DNA from: Paracoccaceae bacterium
GTDB taxonomy: Bacteria > Pseudomonadota > Alphaproteobacteria > Rhodobacterales > Rhodobacteraceae
Length of the DNA stretch: 53,455 bases
Direction of reading: 5' to 3'
NCBI GenBank assembly: GCA_027492585.1
Contig: JAPUEK010000074.1
Location: 1-53,455, forward strand
The position numbers were made by a program, and so were the translations under genes. Of the stretch, positions 34,386-45,515 are shown one piece after another. Position 1 is the stretch's first letter. Every line of letters begins with the position of its first letter. Below the pieces are notes generated by a model that had not been told where the DNA came from, did no database searches, and saw nothing but the letters and a program-made list of their open reading frames with translations.

Positions 34386-34787
34386 TCAATCCTGCGGGAT
34401 CACCGCTGTCGCCTCGATCTCGACCTTGGCGCGGTCCTCGACGAGGGCGACGACCTGCACCAGGGCCATGGCCGGGAAGTTCCGTCCGATGACCTCCTTG
34501 TAGACCGCGCCCAACCCCTTGAGATTGGCGAGATATTCCTGCTTGTCGGTCACATACCACGTCAGGCGCACCAGATGCTCCGGCCCCGCCCCCGCGCAGG
34601 CCAGCACCTCGACGATGGAGCGCAGCGCCACCTCGACCTGACCGACGAAATCATCGGTCTCGAATTCCTGATCGGCGTTCCAGCCGATCAGCCCTCCGGT
34701 GAAGATCATCCGCCCCGTCGCCGCCACGCCATTGGCATAGCCCTTCGCCGGCTTCCAGTTCTTCGGATGCAAGATCTCATGGGTCAT
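34386..34787 (-). CDS. RidA/YjgF family protein
   Basis: A 133-residue RidA-fold protein, usually a trimer, that hydrolyses reactive enamines or imines. Family segments are IFTGGLIGWNADQEFETDD, QVEVALRSIVEVLA, LVRLTWYVTD and VVALVEDRAKVEIEATAV. The ATG overlaps the thioesterase stop (ATGA), and GGAGGG precedes it by 7 bases. In this pathway the reduced ring carries an enamine, so a RidA that speeds loss of the amino group as ammonia fits well (inference). The usual catalytic Arg of RidA is replaced by Lys or Glu in this region, so it may belong to a Rid2-7 subgroup. Confidence 0.88.
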   Translation of the reverse strand: MTHEILHPKNWKPAKGYANGVAATGRMIFTGGLIGWNADQEFETDDFVGQVEVALRSIVEVLACAGAGPEHLVRLTWYVTDKQEYLANLKGLGAVYKEVIGRNFPAMALVQVVALVEDRAKVEIEATAVIPQD

Positions 34788-35194
34788 GCCGAGCCCTCCT
34801 TGTATGCCGCGAGCCGCGCCCGCATCTCTTCCGGCCAGCTTGCCGCCTTCATGCCGTCGATCCAGACGAGGGTGAGCCGGACGCGGAGCCGCAGCTCCTC
34901 CCCGCCCCGTCCCTCGATGACGACGCCGACGGAGGAGCGGCCGATCTTCTCCACCTCCAGCGAAAACAGCACCTTGTCGCCGAGCCGCGAGGGGGCGAAG
35001 AACTCCGCCCCGATCGCCACCGTCGGCACGCCGTTCTGCGCGCCCAGATGCATGGAGGCGAAGCTGCGCCCCACCACATCGTTGAAAAAGTTTTCCACCA
35101 CCGAATTGGTCATCTCGAAATAGCGGGGGTAAAAGACGATCCCCGCCGGATCGCAGTGGTTGAATTCTATCTGGACAAGGCGCTGATACGGCAT
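34784..35194 (-). CDS. Acyl-CoA thioesterase (4-hydroxybenzoyl-CoA thioesterase family)
   Basis: A 136-residue hot-dog fold enzyme. The start QIEFNHCDPAGIVFYPRYFE contains the catalytic Asp of the 4HBT group. It would release CoA from dead-end or misprocessed aromatic CoA esters and so protect the CoA pool, or hydrolyse a pathway intermediate. It is coupled to RidA downstream (ATGA), and only 3 bases separate it from the cupin upstream. Comparable thioesterases are encoded in other aerobic aryl-CoA clusters. Confidence 0.9.
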   Translation of the reverse strand: MPYQRLVQIEFNHCDPAGIVFYPRYFEMTNSVVENFFNDVVGRSFASMHLGAQNGVPTVAIGAEFFAPSRLGDKVLFSLEVEKIGRSSVGVVIEGRGGEELRLRVRLTLVWIDGMKAASWPEEMRARLAAYKEGSA

Positions 35195-35197
35195 GGC

Positions 35198-35647
35198 TCA
35201 ATCGTTGGCTTCGGGCGGCAGGAAATCCACGTCATGCTCGGCCGAAACCGCGATCACCGCCGGAATATCGGTCATGTCATGGAGCTTCTCGAACAGGGCT
35301 TCCAGCTTGCCCGCCGGCGAGACCCAGAACAGCGCCCGCGTCGGCTTGTCGGATTTGTTGAAATAACCATGCGGCACGCCGCGCGGCATCCGCACCAGAT
35401 CGCCGGCCCTGGCGGTGAACCATTTGCCGTCCAGCTTCAGCTCCAGCTGGCCCTCCTGCACCAGAATGAACTCATCCTGCGTGGGGTGGACATGCACCGG
35501 CACGAACTGGCCCGGCTCGCTGTTGGTCTCGAAGCTGTAGGTGCTTTCGCAGGAGGCCTTCGGGAAATACCGCTGACCAAGGATGTTGAGCATCCGCCCG
35601 TGATAGGCTGTGCCGTTCGGGGTGATGCCGCCGTCAAGTTCCGTCAT
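35198..35647 (-). CDS. Cupin domain protein
   Basis: A 149-residue single-domain cupin. Motif 1 is FVPVHVHPTQDEFILVQEGQ, giving two His, one Glu-type ligand and later His of the metal site. Motif 2 is RMPRGVPHGYFNKSD, with the last His. Metal binding is therefore likely intact. Function in the anthranilate pathway is unknown: dioxygenase, isomerase or sensor are open. A GGGAGAGAG ribosome-binding site precedes the ATG. It sits between acyl-CoA dehydrogenase and thioesterase in the operon. Confidence 0.85.
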   Translation of the reverse strand: MTELDGGITPNGTAYHGRMLNILGQRYFPKASCESTYSFETNSEPGQFVPVHVHPTQDEFILVQEGQLELKLDGKWFTARAGDLVRMPRGVPHGYFNKSDKPTRALFWVSPAGKLEALFEKLHDMTDIPAVIAVSAEHDVDFLPPEAND

Positions 35648-35661
35648 GTCTCTCTCCCTCG

Positions 35662-36798
35662 TTATGCCAGAATGCTGCGGGCGATCACCACGCGCTGCAC
35701 GTCGGATGCGCCTTCGTAGATCCGCAACGCCCGGATTTCGCGGTACAAGGCCTCGACCGCAACCCCCTGCCGCACCCCGTCGCCGCCATGGAGCTGCACC
35801 GCCATGTCGATGACCTTCTGCGCGGCCTCGGTGGCGTAAAGCTTGGCCATTGCCGCCTCGCGGCTGACCCTGAGCGCCCCCTGGTCCTTGGTCCAGGCGG
35901 CGCGGTAGATCAGCAGCGCCGCCGCGTCGATCTGAAGGGCCATGTCGGCCAGATGCCCCTGCACCATCTGCAAATCGCTGAGCGGCGCCCCCTGGATGCG
36001 CCGGCTCTGTACCCGCGCCAAAGCCTCGTCGAGCGCGCGCCGCGCAAAGCCGAGCGCCGCCGCCCCGACGGTGGAGCGGAACACATCCAGCACAGACATG
36101 GCGATCTTGAAGCCCTCCCCCGCCCGCCCGATCAGCGCGCTTTCCGGCAGCACCACATCCTTCAGCGCCAGATGCGCCAGGGGATGCGGCGCGATCACCT
36201 CGATGCGCTCCACCACCGACAGGCCGGGCGTGTCGGCGGGCAGCAGGAAGGCCGACAGCCCCTTCGCCCCCGGCGCCTCGCCGGTGCGGGCGAAGATCAC
36301 ATAGACATCGGCAATCCCGCCGTTGGAGATATAGGTCTTCTCGCCGTTCAGGACCCAGCCCTGCGGCCCCTTCACGGCACTCGTCGCCGTCGCGGCCACA
36401 TCGGACCCTGAGCCCGGCTCGGTCAGCGCAAAGCCGGAAATCGCCTTGCCCGCCCGCGTGCGCCCCAGCCATTCGCGCTGCTCCGCCGTGCCGAAGAGCG
36501 ACACCGCCCCCATGCCGAGCCCCTGCATGGCGAAGGAGAAATCCGCCAGCCCGTCATGCCGCGCCAAAGTCTCGCGGATAAGGCAGAGCGTCCGCACGTC
36601 GAGCCGCTCGCCCTCCCCCGCGCCGGAGTGCTGCAACCAGCCCCCCGCCCCCAGCGCCGCCACCAGCCCCCGGCAAGCCGCATCGACATCGCCATGACCC
36701 ACCGGCAGATGGCCCGATGCCCAGGCCTCCAGCCCCGCCGCCAGCGCCCGGTGGCGATCCTCGAAAAACGGCCAGGAAAGGAATGTCTGATCTGCCAT
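35662..36798 (-). CDS. Acyl-CoA dehydrogenase
   Basis: A 378-residue FAD enzyme. [18 protein letters not shown] and [15 protein letters not shown] form the FAD/substrate region. The late [10 protein letters not shown] and [21 protein letters not shown] segments are canonical, with the usual catalytic-base position (Glu) at about residue 362. It should oxidise a cyclic or linear acyl-CoA formed after ring reduction. The ribosome-binding site GAGGA is part of the tail of a dispersed repeat (36801-36833). It belongs to the minus-strand anthraniloyl-CoA operon. Confidence 0.92.
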   Translation of the reverse strand: MADQTFLSWPFFEDRHRALAAGLEAWASGHLPVGHGDVDAACRGLVAALGAGGWLQHSGAGEGERLDVRTLCLIRETLARHDGLADFSFAMQGLGMGAVSLFGTAEQREWLGRTRAGKAISGFALTEPGSGSDVAATATSAVKGPQGWVLNGEKTYISNGGIADVYVIFARTGEAPGAKGLSAFLLPADTPGLSVVERIEVIAPHPLAHLALKDVVLPESALIGRAGEGFKIAMSVLDVFRSTVGAAALGFARRALDEALARVQSRRIQGAPLSDLQMVQGHLADMALQIDAAALLIYRAAWTKDQGALRVSREAAMAKLYATEAAQKVIDMAVQLHGGDGVRQGVAVEALYREIRALRIYEGASDVQRVVIARSILA

Positions 36799-36800
36799 TT

Positions 36801-36833
36801 TCTGTCCTCAAATATCCCGCGGGGTCCGGAGGC
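36801..36833 (-). repeat. Single repeat copy that supplies the acyl-CoA dehydrogenase ribosome-binding site
   Basis: On the minus strand it reads TCCGGACCCCGCGGGATATTTGAGGACAGA, a diverged copy of the intergenic repeat. It is directly followed by AAATG, the start of the acyl-CoA dehydrogenase gene. It stands inside the operon between two pathway genes. Confidence 0.65.
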
Positions 36834-36852
36834 GCGCAGCCCCCGGCCTCCT

Positions 36853-37662
36853 TCAGTTGCCGACGAACACCGGCTTTTCCCTGGCCACGAAAGCCCGGTA
36901 AGCCCGTTCGAAATCCTGCGTTTGCATACAGATCGCCTGTGCCTGCGCCTCGGCTTCGATGGCCTGCTCCAGCCCCATGTTCCATTCCTGATTGAGCTGG
37001 GTCTTGGTGATGCCATGGGCAAAGACCGGGCCGGAGGCCAGACGGCGGGCCAGAGCCATCGCCTCCGCTTCCAGCGCCTCCGCCCCGTGCAGCGCGTTCC
37101 AGAAGCCCCAGCGCTCCCCCTCCGCCGCCGCCATCACCCGCCCGGTGTAAAGGAGTTCCGCCGCCCTTCCCTGCCCGATGATCCGCGGCAGCATGGCGCA
37201 AGCGCCCATGTCGCAGCCCGCAAGCCCTACACGGGTGAAGAGGAACGCGCATTTCGCCTCCGGCGTCGCCAGCCGCAGGTCCGAGGCCATGGCGATGATC
37301 GCCCCCGCCCCGACCGCCACCCCGTCCACCGCGGCGATGATCGGTTTCCCGCAGGAAATCATCGCCTTGACCAGATCGCCGGTCATGCGGGTAAAGACCA
37401 GAAGCTCCTTCATCGGCAGCCCGATCAGCGGCCCGATGATGTCATGCACATCCCCACCCGAGCAGAAATTCCCGCCGTTCGAGGCGAAGACCACCACATC
37501 CACATCCTCGGCATAGACGAGATCGCGGAAGGTGTCGCGCAACTCGGCATAGCTGTCGAAGGTCAGCGGGTTCTTGCGGTCCGGCCGGTTCAGCCGCACC
37601 ACGGCGATGCGGTCCTTGACCTCCCAGAGGAAATGCTTCGGGGTCAGCCCAGCCAGTTTCAT
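36853..37662 (-). CDS. Enoyl-CoA hydratase family protein
   Basis: A 269-residue crotonase-fold enzyme. The first oxyanion strand is [18 protein letters not shown], the second region is [10 protein letters not shown], and [20 protein letters not shown] follows. One of the two usual catalytic Glu positions is replaced: [19 protein letters not shown] has Asp or Gly where hydratases have Glu. It may therefore catalyse a different crotonase reaction such as hydrolysis, ring opening or isomerisation. It overlaps the MarR gene stop (ATGA) and lies within the operon. Confidence 0.87.
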   Translation of the reverse strand: MKLAGLTPKHFLWEVKDRIAVVRLNRPDRKNPLTFDSYAELRDTFRDLVYAEDVDVVVFASNGGNFCSGGDVHDIIGPLIGLPMKELLVFTRMTGDLVKAMISCGKPIIAAVDGVAVGAGAIIAMASDLRLATPEAKCAFLFTRVGLAGCDMGACAMLPRIIGQGRAAELLYTGRVMAAAEGERWGFWNALHGAEALEAEAMALARRLASGPVFAHGITKTQLNQEWNMGLEQAIEAEAQAQAICMQTQDFERAYRAFVAREKPVFVGN

Positions 37663-38090
37663 GTCTTGCCCATCCGTTTCAGAATTTCGGTCAGCGCGTC
37701 GAGATCGGCCTCGGAGAGACCAGCGAACAGCCGATCCACCTCGCGCTCATGATCGCCCGCCAAGCCCTCGAAGCTCGCCAGCCCCTCGGGCGTCAGCGCC
37801 ACGAAGACGGTGCGGCGGTCGGTTTCGGACGGGGTGCGGCGCACCAGCCCGTCCTTCTCCAGCCGGTCCACCACCGCCGTCGCATTGCCGTTGGAGACGA
37901 GCAGCATCCGGGAAAGCTCGCTCATCGTCACCCCGTCGCGGCGCCGGTAAAGGGCGGCCATCACGTCGAAGCGCGGCAGGGTGGTGTCGTGGTTGACCCG
38001 CAGGAATTCGCGCAGCGAGCCTTCGGCGGCGCGGGTCACGCCCAGCATCCGGATCCACATTTTCAGGCGGCGCTTGGACAGATCGGTCAT
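37659..38090 (-). CDS. MarR family transcriptional regulator of the anthranilate cluster
   Basis: A 143-residue winged-helix regulator. The recognition region is [30 protein letters not shown] (given as residues about 56-85), followed by the wing [13 protein letters not shown]. The N-terminal and C-terminal helices form the dimer interface. MarR proteins commonly repress aryl-CoA pathways and are released by the CoA ester. This one is encoded in the middle of the operon it probably controls, with ATGA overlaps on both sides. The perfect palindrome at 41161-41178, and its twin before kynU, are its best candidate sites. Confidence 0.92.
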   Translation of the reverse strand: MTDLSKRRLKMWIRMLGVTRAAEGSLREFLRVNHDTTLPRFDVMAALYRRRDGVTMSELSRMLLVSNGNATAVVDRLEKDGLVRRTPSETDRRTVFVALTPEGLASFEGLAGDHEREVDRLFAGLSEADLDALTEILKRMGKT

Positions 38091-38823
38091 ATCTCCCCCC
38101 CGGCGATCGACAAGGCCTGCCCGTTGATCCCTTCGGACCCCGGCTGGCAGAGCCAGAGCGCCGCCGCCGTCACCTCGGCGGGCTGGATCAGGCGGTTCTG
38201 CGGGCTCATCGCCTCCAGCACGCCCCGCGCCTCGGCCAGGGACCGGCCGGTCTTGTCGGCGATCACCTGCACCGACTGGTCGGTCATCGGCGTGTCGAGA
38301 AAGCCGGGGCAAAGCGCATTGACCGTCACCTCCCGCCGGGCGACTTCCAACGCCAGGGAGCGGGTCAGCCCCACAACCCCGTGCTTGGCCGCCGCATAGG
38401 GCGCCACCTTGGCATAGCCTTTCAGCCCCGCCGTGGAGGCGACGGAGATCAGCCGGCCCCAGCCCTCCATCTGCCGCAGGCCCTCGCGCAGGGTCAGGAA
38501 GACCCCGGTGAGGTTCACCGCGATCATGGCATTCCATTGCGCGAGGCTGGTCTTGACCATCGGTGCTGAATCCGCCTGACCGGCATTGGCGATCACCACA
38601 TCGCAGCGCCCGGCCTCCGCGAACATCCGCTGCACGGAGGCCTCGTCGGTCACATCGGCCTGCACGGCGCGGATGCCGCGGGCCTTGGCCGTCACCGCCT
38701 CAAGCGCGGCCAGCCGCCTCCCGGCGATCACCACCTCCGCCCCGGCGGCCGCGAAGCCGAGGGCGAGATTTTCCCCCGCCCCCGAACCGCCGCCGGTGAT
38801 CAGCACCCGCTTGCCCTGCATGG

Positions 38824-38827
<4 letters not shown>
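38087..38827 (-). CDS. Short-chain dehydrogenase/reductase
   Basis: A 246-residue Rossmann enzyme. The cofactor motif is [18 protein letters not shown] is present in VVIANAGQ, the catalytic Ser is in ISVASTAG and the Tyr/Lys pair is in YAAAKHG. AGRR after the second strand favours NADP(H). It overlaps both neighbours by ATGA and lies between the monooxygenase/reductase and MarR. In this pathway it likely reduces or oxidises the ring keto/hydroxy group of the dearomatised CoA thioester (inference). Confidence 0.9.
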
Positions 38828-41109
<2,282 letters not shown>

Positions 41110-41160
41110 GGCCATTCCTCCGATATGCGCGTCGAAGACAGGGTGGCACTCTCCGAAAAC

Positions 41161-41178
41161 AATTTCAAGCTTGAAATT
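41161..41178. promoter_or_regulatory. Perfect 18-bp palindrome in the divergent anthranilate promoter
   Basis: AATTTCAAGCTTGAAATT lies 52 bases upstream of the monooxygenase start and 41 bases upstream of the plus-strand enoyl-CoA hydratase start. It can thus control both operons. Its central 16 bp is identical to 13456-13471 upstream of kynU. Symmetry and size fit a MarR dimer. A degenerate half site CTTGAA follows at about 41184. Confidence 0.82.
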
Positions 41179-41218
41179 TCTCTCTTGAACTTTTGCCGCA
41201 GGGGTGCAGAGTGATGCC

Positions 41219-41977
41219 ATGGAACATCTTCTGATCACGCCCCATGCGGGCTGGCTGCAACTGGTGCTGAACCGTCCGGCGGCGAAGAATGCGCTGAACA
41301 CGGCGCTTCTGGGCGAGCTTGCCGCGGCTCTGGCGGCAGCGGCGGCGGACCCGGACTGCCGGGCCGTGCTGATCCACGGGGCGGAGGGGAATTTCGCCGC
41401 CGGCGCCGATATCGGCGAGATCGAGACCAAGACCACCGCCGAAGCGGCCGAGGACCCACGCAAGGCCCATTGGGCGGCGATCCGCTCCTTTCCGAAGCCG
41501 CTTGTCGCCGCCATCGAGGGCTTCGCGCTTGGCGGCGGGCTGGAACTGGCGCTGATGGCCGATCTGATCCTTGTGGATGGCACGGCGCGGCTCGGCCTGC
41601 CGGAGACGAACCTCGGCCTGATCCCCGGCGCAGGCGGGACGCAACGGCTGATGGCGCTTGCCGGGCGGGCGCGGGCCGGGCGGATGGTGCTGACCGGCGA
41701 GATCATCGACGGGGCGACAGCGCAGGATTGGGGCATCGCGGGCTATCTTTGCGACGGCCCGGCGGTGGAGGCCGGCGTGGCCCTTGCCGGCAAGATCGCC
41801 CGCCGCGCCCCCCTCGCCCTTCAGGCGGCCAAGGCGGCACTGGTCGCGGGCGACGAAGCGGCGCTGGCCTTCGCGGCCGAACGCACGGGCTTCGAGGCGC
41901 TGATGGACAGCGCCGACAAGGCCGAAGGCATCCGCGCCTTCCGTGACAAGCGCAAACCGGAGTTCAGGGGGGCCTGA
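41219..41977 (+). CDS. Enoyl-CoA hydratase
   Basis: A 252-residue crotonase with the complete hydratase site: [43 protein letters not shown] and the Glu-bearing [17 protein letters not shown]. It should add water to an enoyl-CoA formed after ring cleavage, PaaF-like. The ATG at 41219 was taken because coding similarity starts there; a GTG five codons earlier is possible. It is the first gene of the four-gene plus-strand operon, divergent from the 2-aminobenzoyl-CoA monooxygenase. Confidence 0.93.
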   Translation: MEHLLITPHAGWLQLVLNRPAAKNALNTALLGELAAALAAAAADPDCRAVLIHGAEGNFAAGADIGEIETKTTAEAAEDPRKAHWAAIRSFPKPLVAAIEGFALGGGLELALMADLILVDGTARLGLPETNLGLIPGAGGTQRLMALAGRARAGRMVLTGEIIDGATAQDWGIAGYLCDGPAVEAGVALAGKIARRAPLALQAAKAALVAGDEAALAFAAERTGFEALMDSADKAEGIRAFRDKRKPEFRGA

Positions 41978-41990
41978 CATGGAGGCAAGA

Positions 41991-43127
41991 ATGGCGGCAA
42001 GAACGGAAACCATCGGCATCGTCGGGCTCGGCACCATGGGCCTCGGCATCGCGCAGGTCTTTGCCGCCGCCGGTTTTCCGGTGATCGCCACCGATGCCCA
42101 TGCGCCCGCCCGCGCCAATGCGGCAGAGCGGATGGCCGCCACGCTCGACGCCCGCGTGACGGCGGGCAAGCTTTCGCCGGAGGCCCGCGACGCCACCCTC
42201 GCCCGGCTGACCCTCGCCGGGGACCTCACCGCCTTCGCCCCCTGCGCGCTGATCATCGAGGCCATCGTCGAGAAGGCGGAGGCGAAGCAGGCGCTCTTCG
42301 CCACTCTCGAAGGCATCGTCGGTCCGCAGGCGGTGCTGGCCACCAACACCTCCTCCCTCCCCGTCGCCACCATCGCCGCCGGGGCGCAGCATCCGGGCCG
42401 CATCCTCGCCCTGCATTTCTTCAACCCGCCCGCCGCGATGAAGCTCGTCGAACTCGCCCCCCATGGCGGGACGGCACCCGAGGCGCTCGCCCTCGCCCGC
42501 CGGGTGACGGAGGCGGCGGGCAAGACCGTGATCCGCTGCCCCGACCGCCCCGGCTTCATCGTCAACCGCTGCGCGCGGCCCTATTACGGCGAGGCGCTCG
42601 CCTTGCTGGAAGAAGGCCGGACGGCGGCGGAGATCGACGCGGCGATGCAGGCGGCGGGCTACCGGCTTGGCCCTTTCGCGCTGATCGACCTGATCGGCGC
42701 CGACATCAACCTTGCCGCGACCGAGGGGATGAGCGCCGCCATGGGCGGGCATCCGCGCTACCATGTCTTCGCCGCCCTGCGCGCGCAGGTGGCAAGCGGC
42801 AATCTTGGCCGCAAGACCGGGGCGGGGTTTGTCACCGCGGCCGCCGCCGCGCCTGCCGATCCCCCCGCCGATGCGGAGGAGATCGCCCTGCGGATCGAAG
42901 CCACGCTCGCCAATGAGGCCGGCTGGCTTCTGGCCGAAGGCGGCACCACGCCGGAAGGCATTGATACGGCGATGAAACTCGGCCTCAACTTCCCGCGCGG
43001 CCCGTTCGAGGCGCTTGCCCGCCACGGCAAGGCCCGCGTCCTTGCCACCCTCGCCGGGCTGGAGGCCAAGGCCCCCCCCGCGCTGAAGTCCCGCTACCTG
43101 CCCGCCCCGGCCCTGGAGCTGCCATGA
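41991..43127 (+). CDS. 3-hydroxyacyl-CoA dehydrogenase
   Basis: A 378-residue NAD+ enzyme of the PaaH/FadB type. IGIVGLGTMGLGIAQVFAAA is the cofactor motif, ATNTSSLPV the family turn, ALHFFNPPAAMKLVEL carries the catalytic His, and CPDRPGFIVNRCARPYYGEA begins the C-terminal domain. Two C-terminal domain repeats follow, as in PaaH. I chose ATG 41991 because GGAGG stands 5 bases upstream; ATG 41979 is in frame and also possible. Its stop overlaps the thiolase start (ATGA). It acts after the hydratase in beta-oxidation of the opened ring. Confidence 0.93.
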   Translation: MAARTETIGIVGLGTMGLGIAQVFAAAGFPVIATDAHAPARANAAERMAATLDARVTAGKLSPEARDATLARLTLAGDLTAFAPCALIIEAIVEKAEAKQALFATLEGIVGPQAVLATNTSSLPVATIAAGAQHPGRILALHFFNPPAAMKLVELAPHGGTAPEALALARRVTEAAGKTVIRCPDRPGFIVNRCARPYYGEALALLEEGRTAAEIDAAMQAAGYRLGPFALIDLIGADINLAATEGMSAAMGGHPRYHVFAALRAQVASGNLGRKTGAGFVTAAAAAPADPPADAEEIALRIEATLANEAGWLLAEGGTTPEGIDTAMKLGLNFPRGPFEALARHGKARVLATLAGLEAKAPPALKSRYLPAPALELP

Positions 43128-44299
43128 CCGACGTTTTCCTTTGCGCCGCGCGCCGCACGCCCATCGGGCGCTACGGCGGCAGCCTTGCCATGGTGCGCCC
43201 CGACGACCTCGCCGCCCGCGTGATCGACGGGCTTCTCGACCTGCACGACCTGCCGGTCGATGAGGTGATCTTCGGCTGCGCCAATCAGGCGGGCGAGGAC
43301 AACCGCAACGTGGCGCGGATGGCCACTCTCCTCAGCCGCCTGGGCGAAGGCGTTCCGGCGCTGACCGTCAACCGGCTCTGCGCCAGCGGGCTCGATGCGG
43401 TGATCACGGGTGCAAGGGCGATCCGCGACGGGGCTGCCGATGTGGTGATCGCCGGCGGCGTCGAAAGCATGAGCCGCGCGCCCTTCGTGATGTCCAAGGC
43501 CGAAAGCGCCTTCGCCCGCGCCCCGGAGATCCATGACACGACGATCGGCTGGCGCTTTGTCCATGCGCGGATGGCCGCGACCTACGGCACCCATTCCATG
43601 CCCGAGACGGCGGAGAACCTCGCCGCCGACCACGGCATCTCCCGCGCCGATCAGGATGCCTATGCGCTCCGCAGCCAGCAGCGCTATGACGCGGGCTGGC
43701 ACGCGGCGGATCTGCTGCCGGTCACCATCCCCTCCCGCAAGGGCGATGCGGTCGTCAGCACGGATGAGCACCCCCGCCCCACCAGTGCGGAGGCTCTGGC
43801 CGCGCTGAAGACCCCTTTCCGCAGCCCCGGCACCGTGACCGCCGGCAATGCGGCGGGGGTGAACGACGGGGCGGCGGGGGTGATCCTCGCCTCTGCCGCG
43901 GCGGTGAAGCGCCACGGGCTGAGCCCGCTCGCCCGGATCGGCGCGGCGGCAAGTGCCGGGGTGGCGCCGCGGGTGATGGGCATCGGCCCGGTCGCGGCGC
44001 TTGAAAGGATCACCGCAAGGACCGGGCTGAAAGCGCCCGATTTCGACGTGATCGAGCTGAACGAGGCTTTCGCGGCGCAGGTCCTCGCCTGCACCCGCGC
44101 CTGGGGCCTGGCCGATGATGCCGCGCAGGTGAATGCCTATGGCGGCGGCATCTCCATGGGCCATCCGCTCGGCGCATCCGGCGCGCGGATCGCCGGGGCG
44201 GCGGCGCGCCGGCTCAGGGAAAGCGGCGGCAGACGGGCGCTCGTCAGCCTTTGCGTCGGTGTGGGACAGGGTGTGGCCCTGGTGCTGGAGGCTGTCTGA
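43124..44299 (+). CDS. Acetyl-CoA C-acyltransferase (thiolase, PcaF/PaaJ-like)
   Basis: A 391-residue thiolase. The acylated Cys is in TVNRLCASGLDAV (about residue 90), the His is in GGGISMGHPLGASGARIAG and the second Cys is in SLCVGVGQGVAL. CAARRTPIGRYGGSLA at the start resembles 3-oxoadipyl-CoA thiolases. It would release acetyl-CoA from the 3-ketoacyl-CoA at the end of the pathway. It overlaps the dehydrogenase stop and is followed after one base by the kynureninase-like gene. Confidence 0.94.
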   Translation: MTDVFLCAARRTPIGRYGGSLAMVRPDDLAARVIDGLLDLHDLPVDEVIFGCANQAGEDNRNVARMATLLSRLGEGVPALTVNRLCASGLDAVITGARAIRDGAADVVIAGGVESMSRAPFVMSKAESAFARAPEIHDTTIGWRFVHARMAATYGTHSMPETAENLAADHGISRADQDAYALRSQQRYDAGWHAADLLPVTIPSRKGDAVVSTDEHPRPTSAEALAALKTPFRSPGTVTAGNAAGVNDGAAGVILASAAAVKRHGLSPLARIGAAASAGVAPRVMGIGPVAALERITARTGLKAPDFDVIELNEAFAAQVLACTRAWGLADDAAQVNAYGGGISMGHPLGASGARIAGAAARRLRESGGRRALVSLCVGVGQGVALVLEAV

Positions 44300-44300
44300 G

Positions 44301-45422
44301 ATGTCGGGAACCTACTTCCTTTACCATTCCATCGGGATGTATCCCGGCAAGACCGAAGACCTGAGCCGCGCCATGGCGGAATTCGCCGGCGTCTGGGGCC
44401 GGACGGACGACAGCCAATGGGCCTATGCGCTCGGCAAGCGGCAGGGCTTCATCGACCGCTGGCAGGCGATCCTGAACGCCCCTCCCGCCAGCGTGACCAC
44501 CACCGAGAACGTCACCTCCGCCGTCCACATGCTGCTGGCCGCCCTGCCCGAAGGCCATCTGCGCGGCCGCAAGGTGCTGGTCGGGGCCGATTGCTTCCCC
44601 TCGAACCATTTCCTCCTGAACGGGATGGCGGCGAAATACGGCTTCACCCTGCACACCGTCCCCTTCCGGCAGGGGGCGGCCCATGTGGAGGACGAAGATT
44701 TCCTCGACGCCTGGACGCCAGAGGTCGGGCTGGCGCTGCTGACCTGGGTGTCCTCCACCACCTCGCACCGCATAGACCTGGCCCGCATGGTGGCGCATGG
44801 GCGGCGGATGGGCTCGCTGATCGGCACGGATATCACGCAGGGCGCGGGGCTGCTTCCCTATGACGTGACCGCACCGGAGGTCGATTTTTCGGTCTCCACC
44901 TCGCTCAAATGGATGTGCGGCACGCCGGGGGCCGGGATGCTCCATGTCTCCCCCCGGCTGATCGGGGAGTGTCGGCCGGAACTGCGCGGCTGGTTCAGCC
45001 AGGAGAACCCGTTCAACTGGGATATCACGGCCTTTCACTATGCGCCCGATATCCGCCGTTTCGACAATGGCACGCCCTCGACCCTCTCCGCCCTCGCCTC
45101 GCTGCCGGCCCTCGACTGGCACGCGGCGCAGGATCAGGGGGAGATCCTCGCCCACAACCGCCGCCTGACCGCAAGGCTGATCGAGGGAGCCGATCAGCTC
45201 GGCTTGCCCCTCCTCACCCCGCGCGCCGAGGAAAAGCGCGGCGGTTCGATCATGCTGCGCCTGCCCGGAAGCCACCCCGCGCCCGGCATCGTCGGCGCCC
45301 TGCGCGCCGAAGGCATCACCACCGACCACCGCAGCCAGACCCTGCGCCTCTCCCCCGGCGTGATGACCACGGTGGACGGCACCGAGACCCTGATCGCCGC
45401 CCTCACCCGTCTTCTCGGCTAA
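44301..45422 (+). CDS. Kynureninase-like PLP enzyme of unknown reaction
   Basis: A 373-residue class V aminotransferase-fold protein. IGTDITQGAGLLPYDV holds the Asp that contacts PLP, VSTSLKWMCGTPGAGML the Schiff-base Lys, and TENVTSAVHMLLAAL the phosphate/cofactor region. The layout resembles kynureninase, but its blocks differ clearly from the true KynU at 13542, lacking CTYKYLNSGPGG. It ends the thiolase operon, so it likely acts on an amino intermediate of anthranilate or a related compound, perhaps as a hydrolase or lyase. GGAGG lies 9 bases before the ATG. The reaction is unknown. Confidence 0.8.
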   Translation: MSGTYFLYHSIGMYPGKTEDLSRAMAEFAGVWGRTDDSQWAYALGKRQGFIDRWQAILNAPPASVTTTENVTSAVHMLLAALPEGHLRGRKVLVGADCFPSNHFLLNGMAAKYGFTLHTVPFRQGAAHVEDEDFLDAWTPEVGLALLTWVSSTTSHRIDLARMVAHGRRMGSLIGTDITQGAGLLPYDVTAPEVDFSVSTSLKWMCGTPGAGMLHVSPRLIGECRPELRGWFSQENPFNWDITAFHYAPDIRRFDNGTPSTLSALASLPALDWHAAQDQGEILAHNRRLTARLIEGADQLGLPLLTPRAEEKRGGSIMLRLPGSHPAPGIVGALRAEGITTDHRSQTLRLSPGVMTTVDGTETLIAALTRLLG

Positions 45423-45424
45423 GG

Positions 45425-45512
45425 CTTTCTTCTCTTTCCAAATATCCCCGCCGGAGGCTTCCCCGGCCAGACTCGGGAGCCTCCGGCGGGGATATTTGAG
45501 CCAGTCTGAAAG
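45425..45512. repeat. Inverted pair of the 34-nt intergenic repeat (GC ends inward)
   Basis: The left copy 45425-45459 has tail CTTTCTTCTCTTTCCAAATA. The right copy 45478-45512 has tail TATTTGAGCCAGTCTGAAAG. The perfect arms are 45439-45459 and 45478-45498 with an 18-base loop. It fills the convergent junction between the PLP enzyme and AraC genes and probably terminates both. Confidence 0.88.
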
Positions 45513-45515
45513 GGA

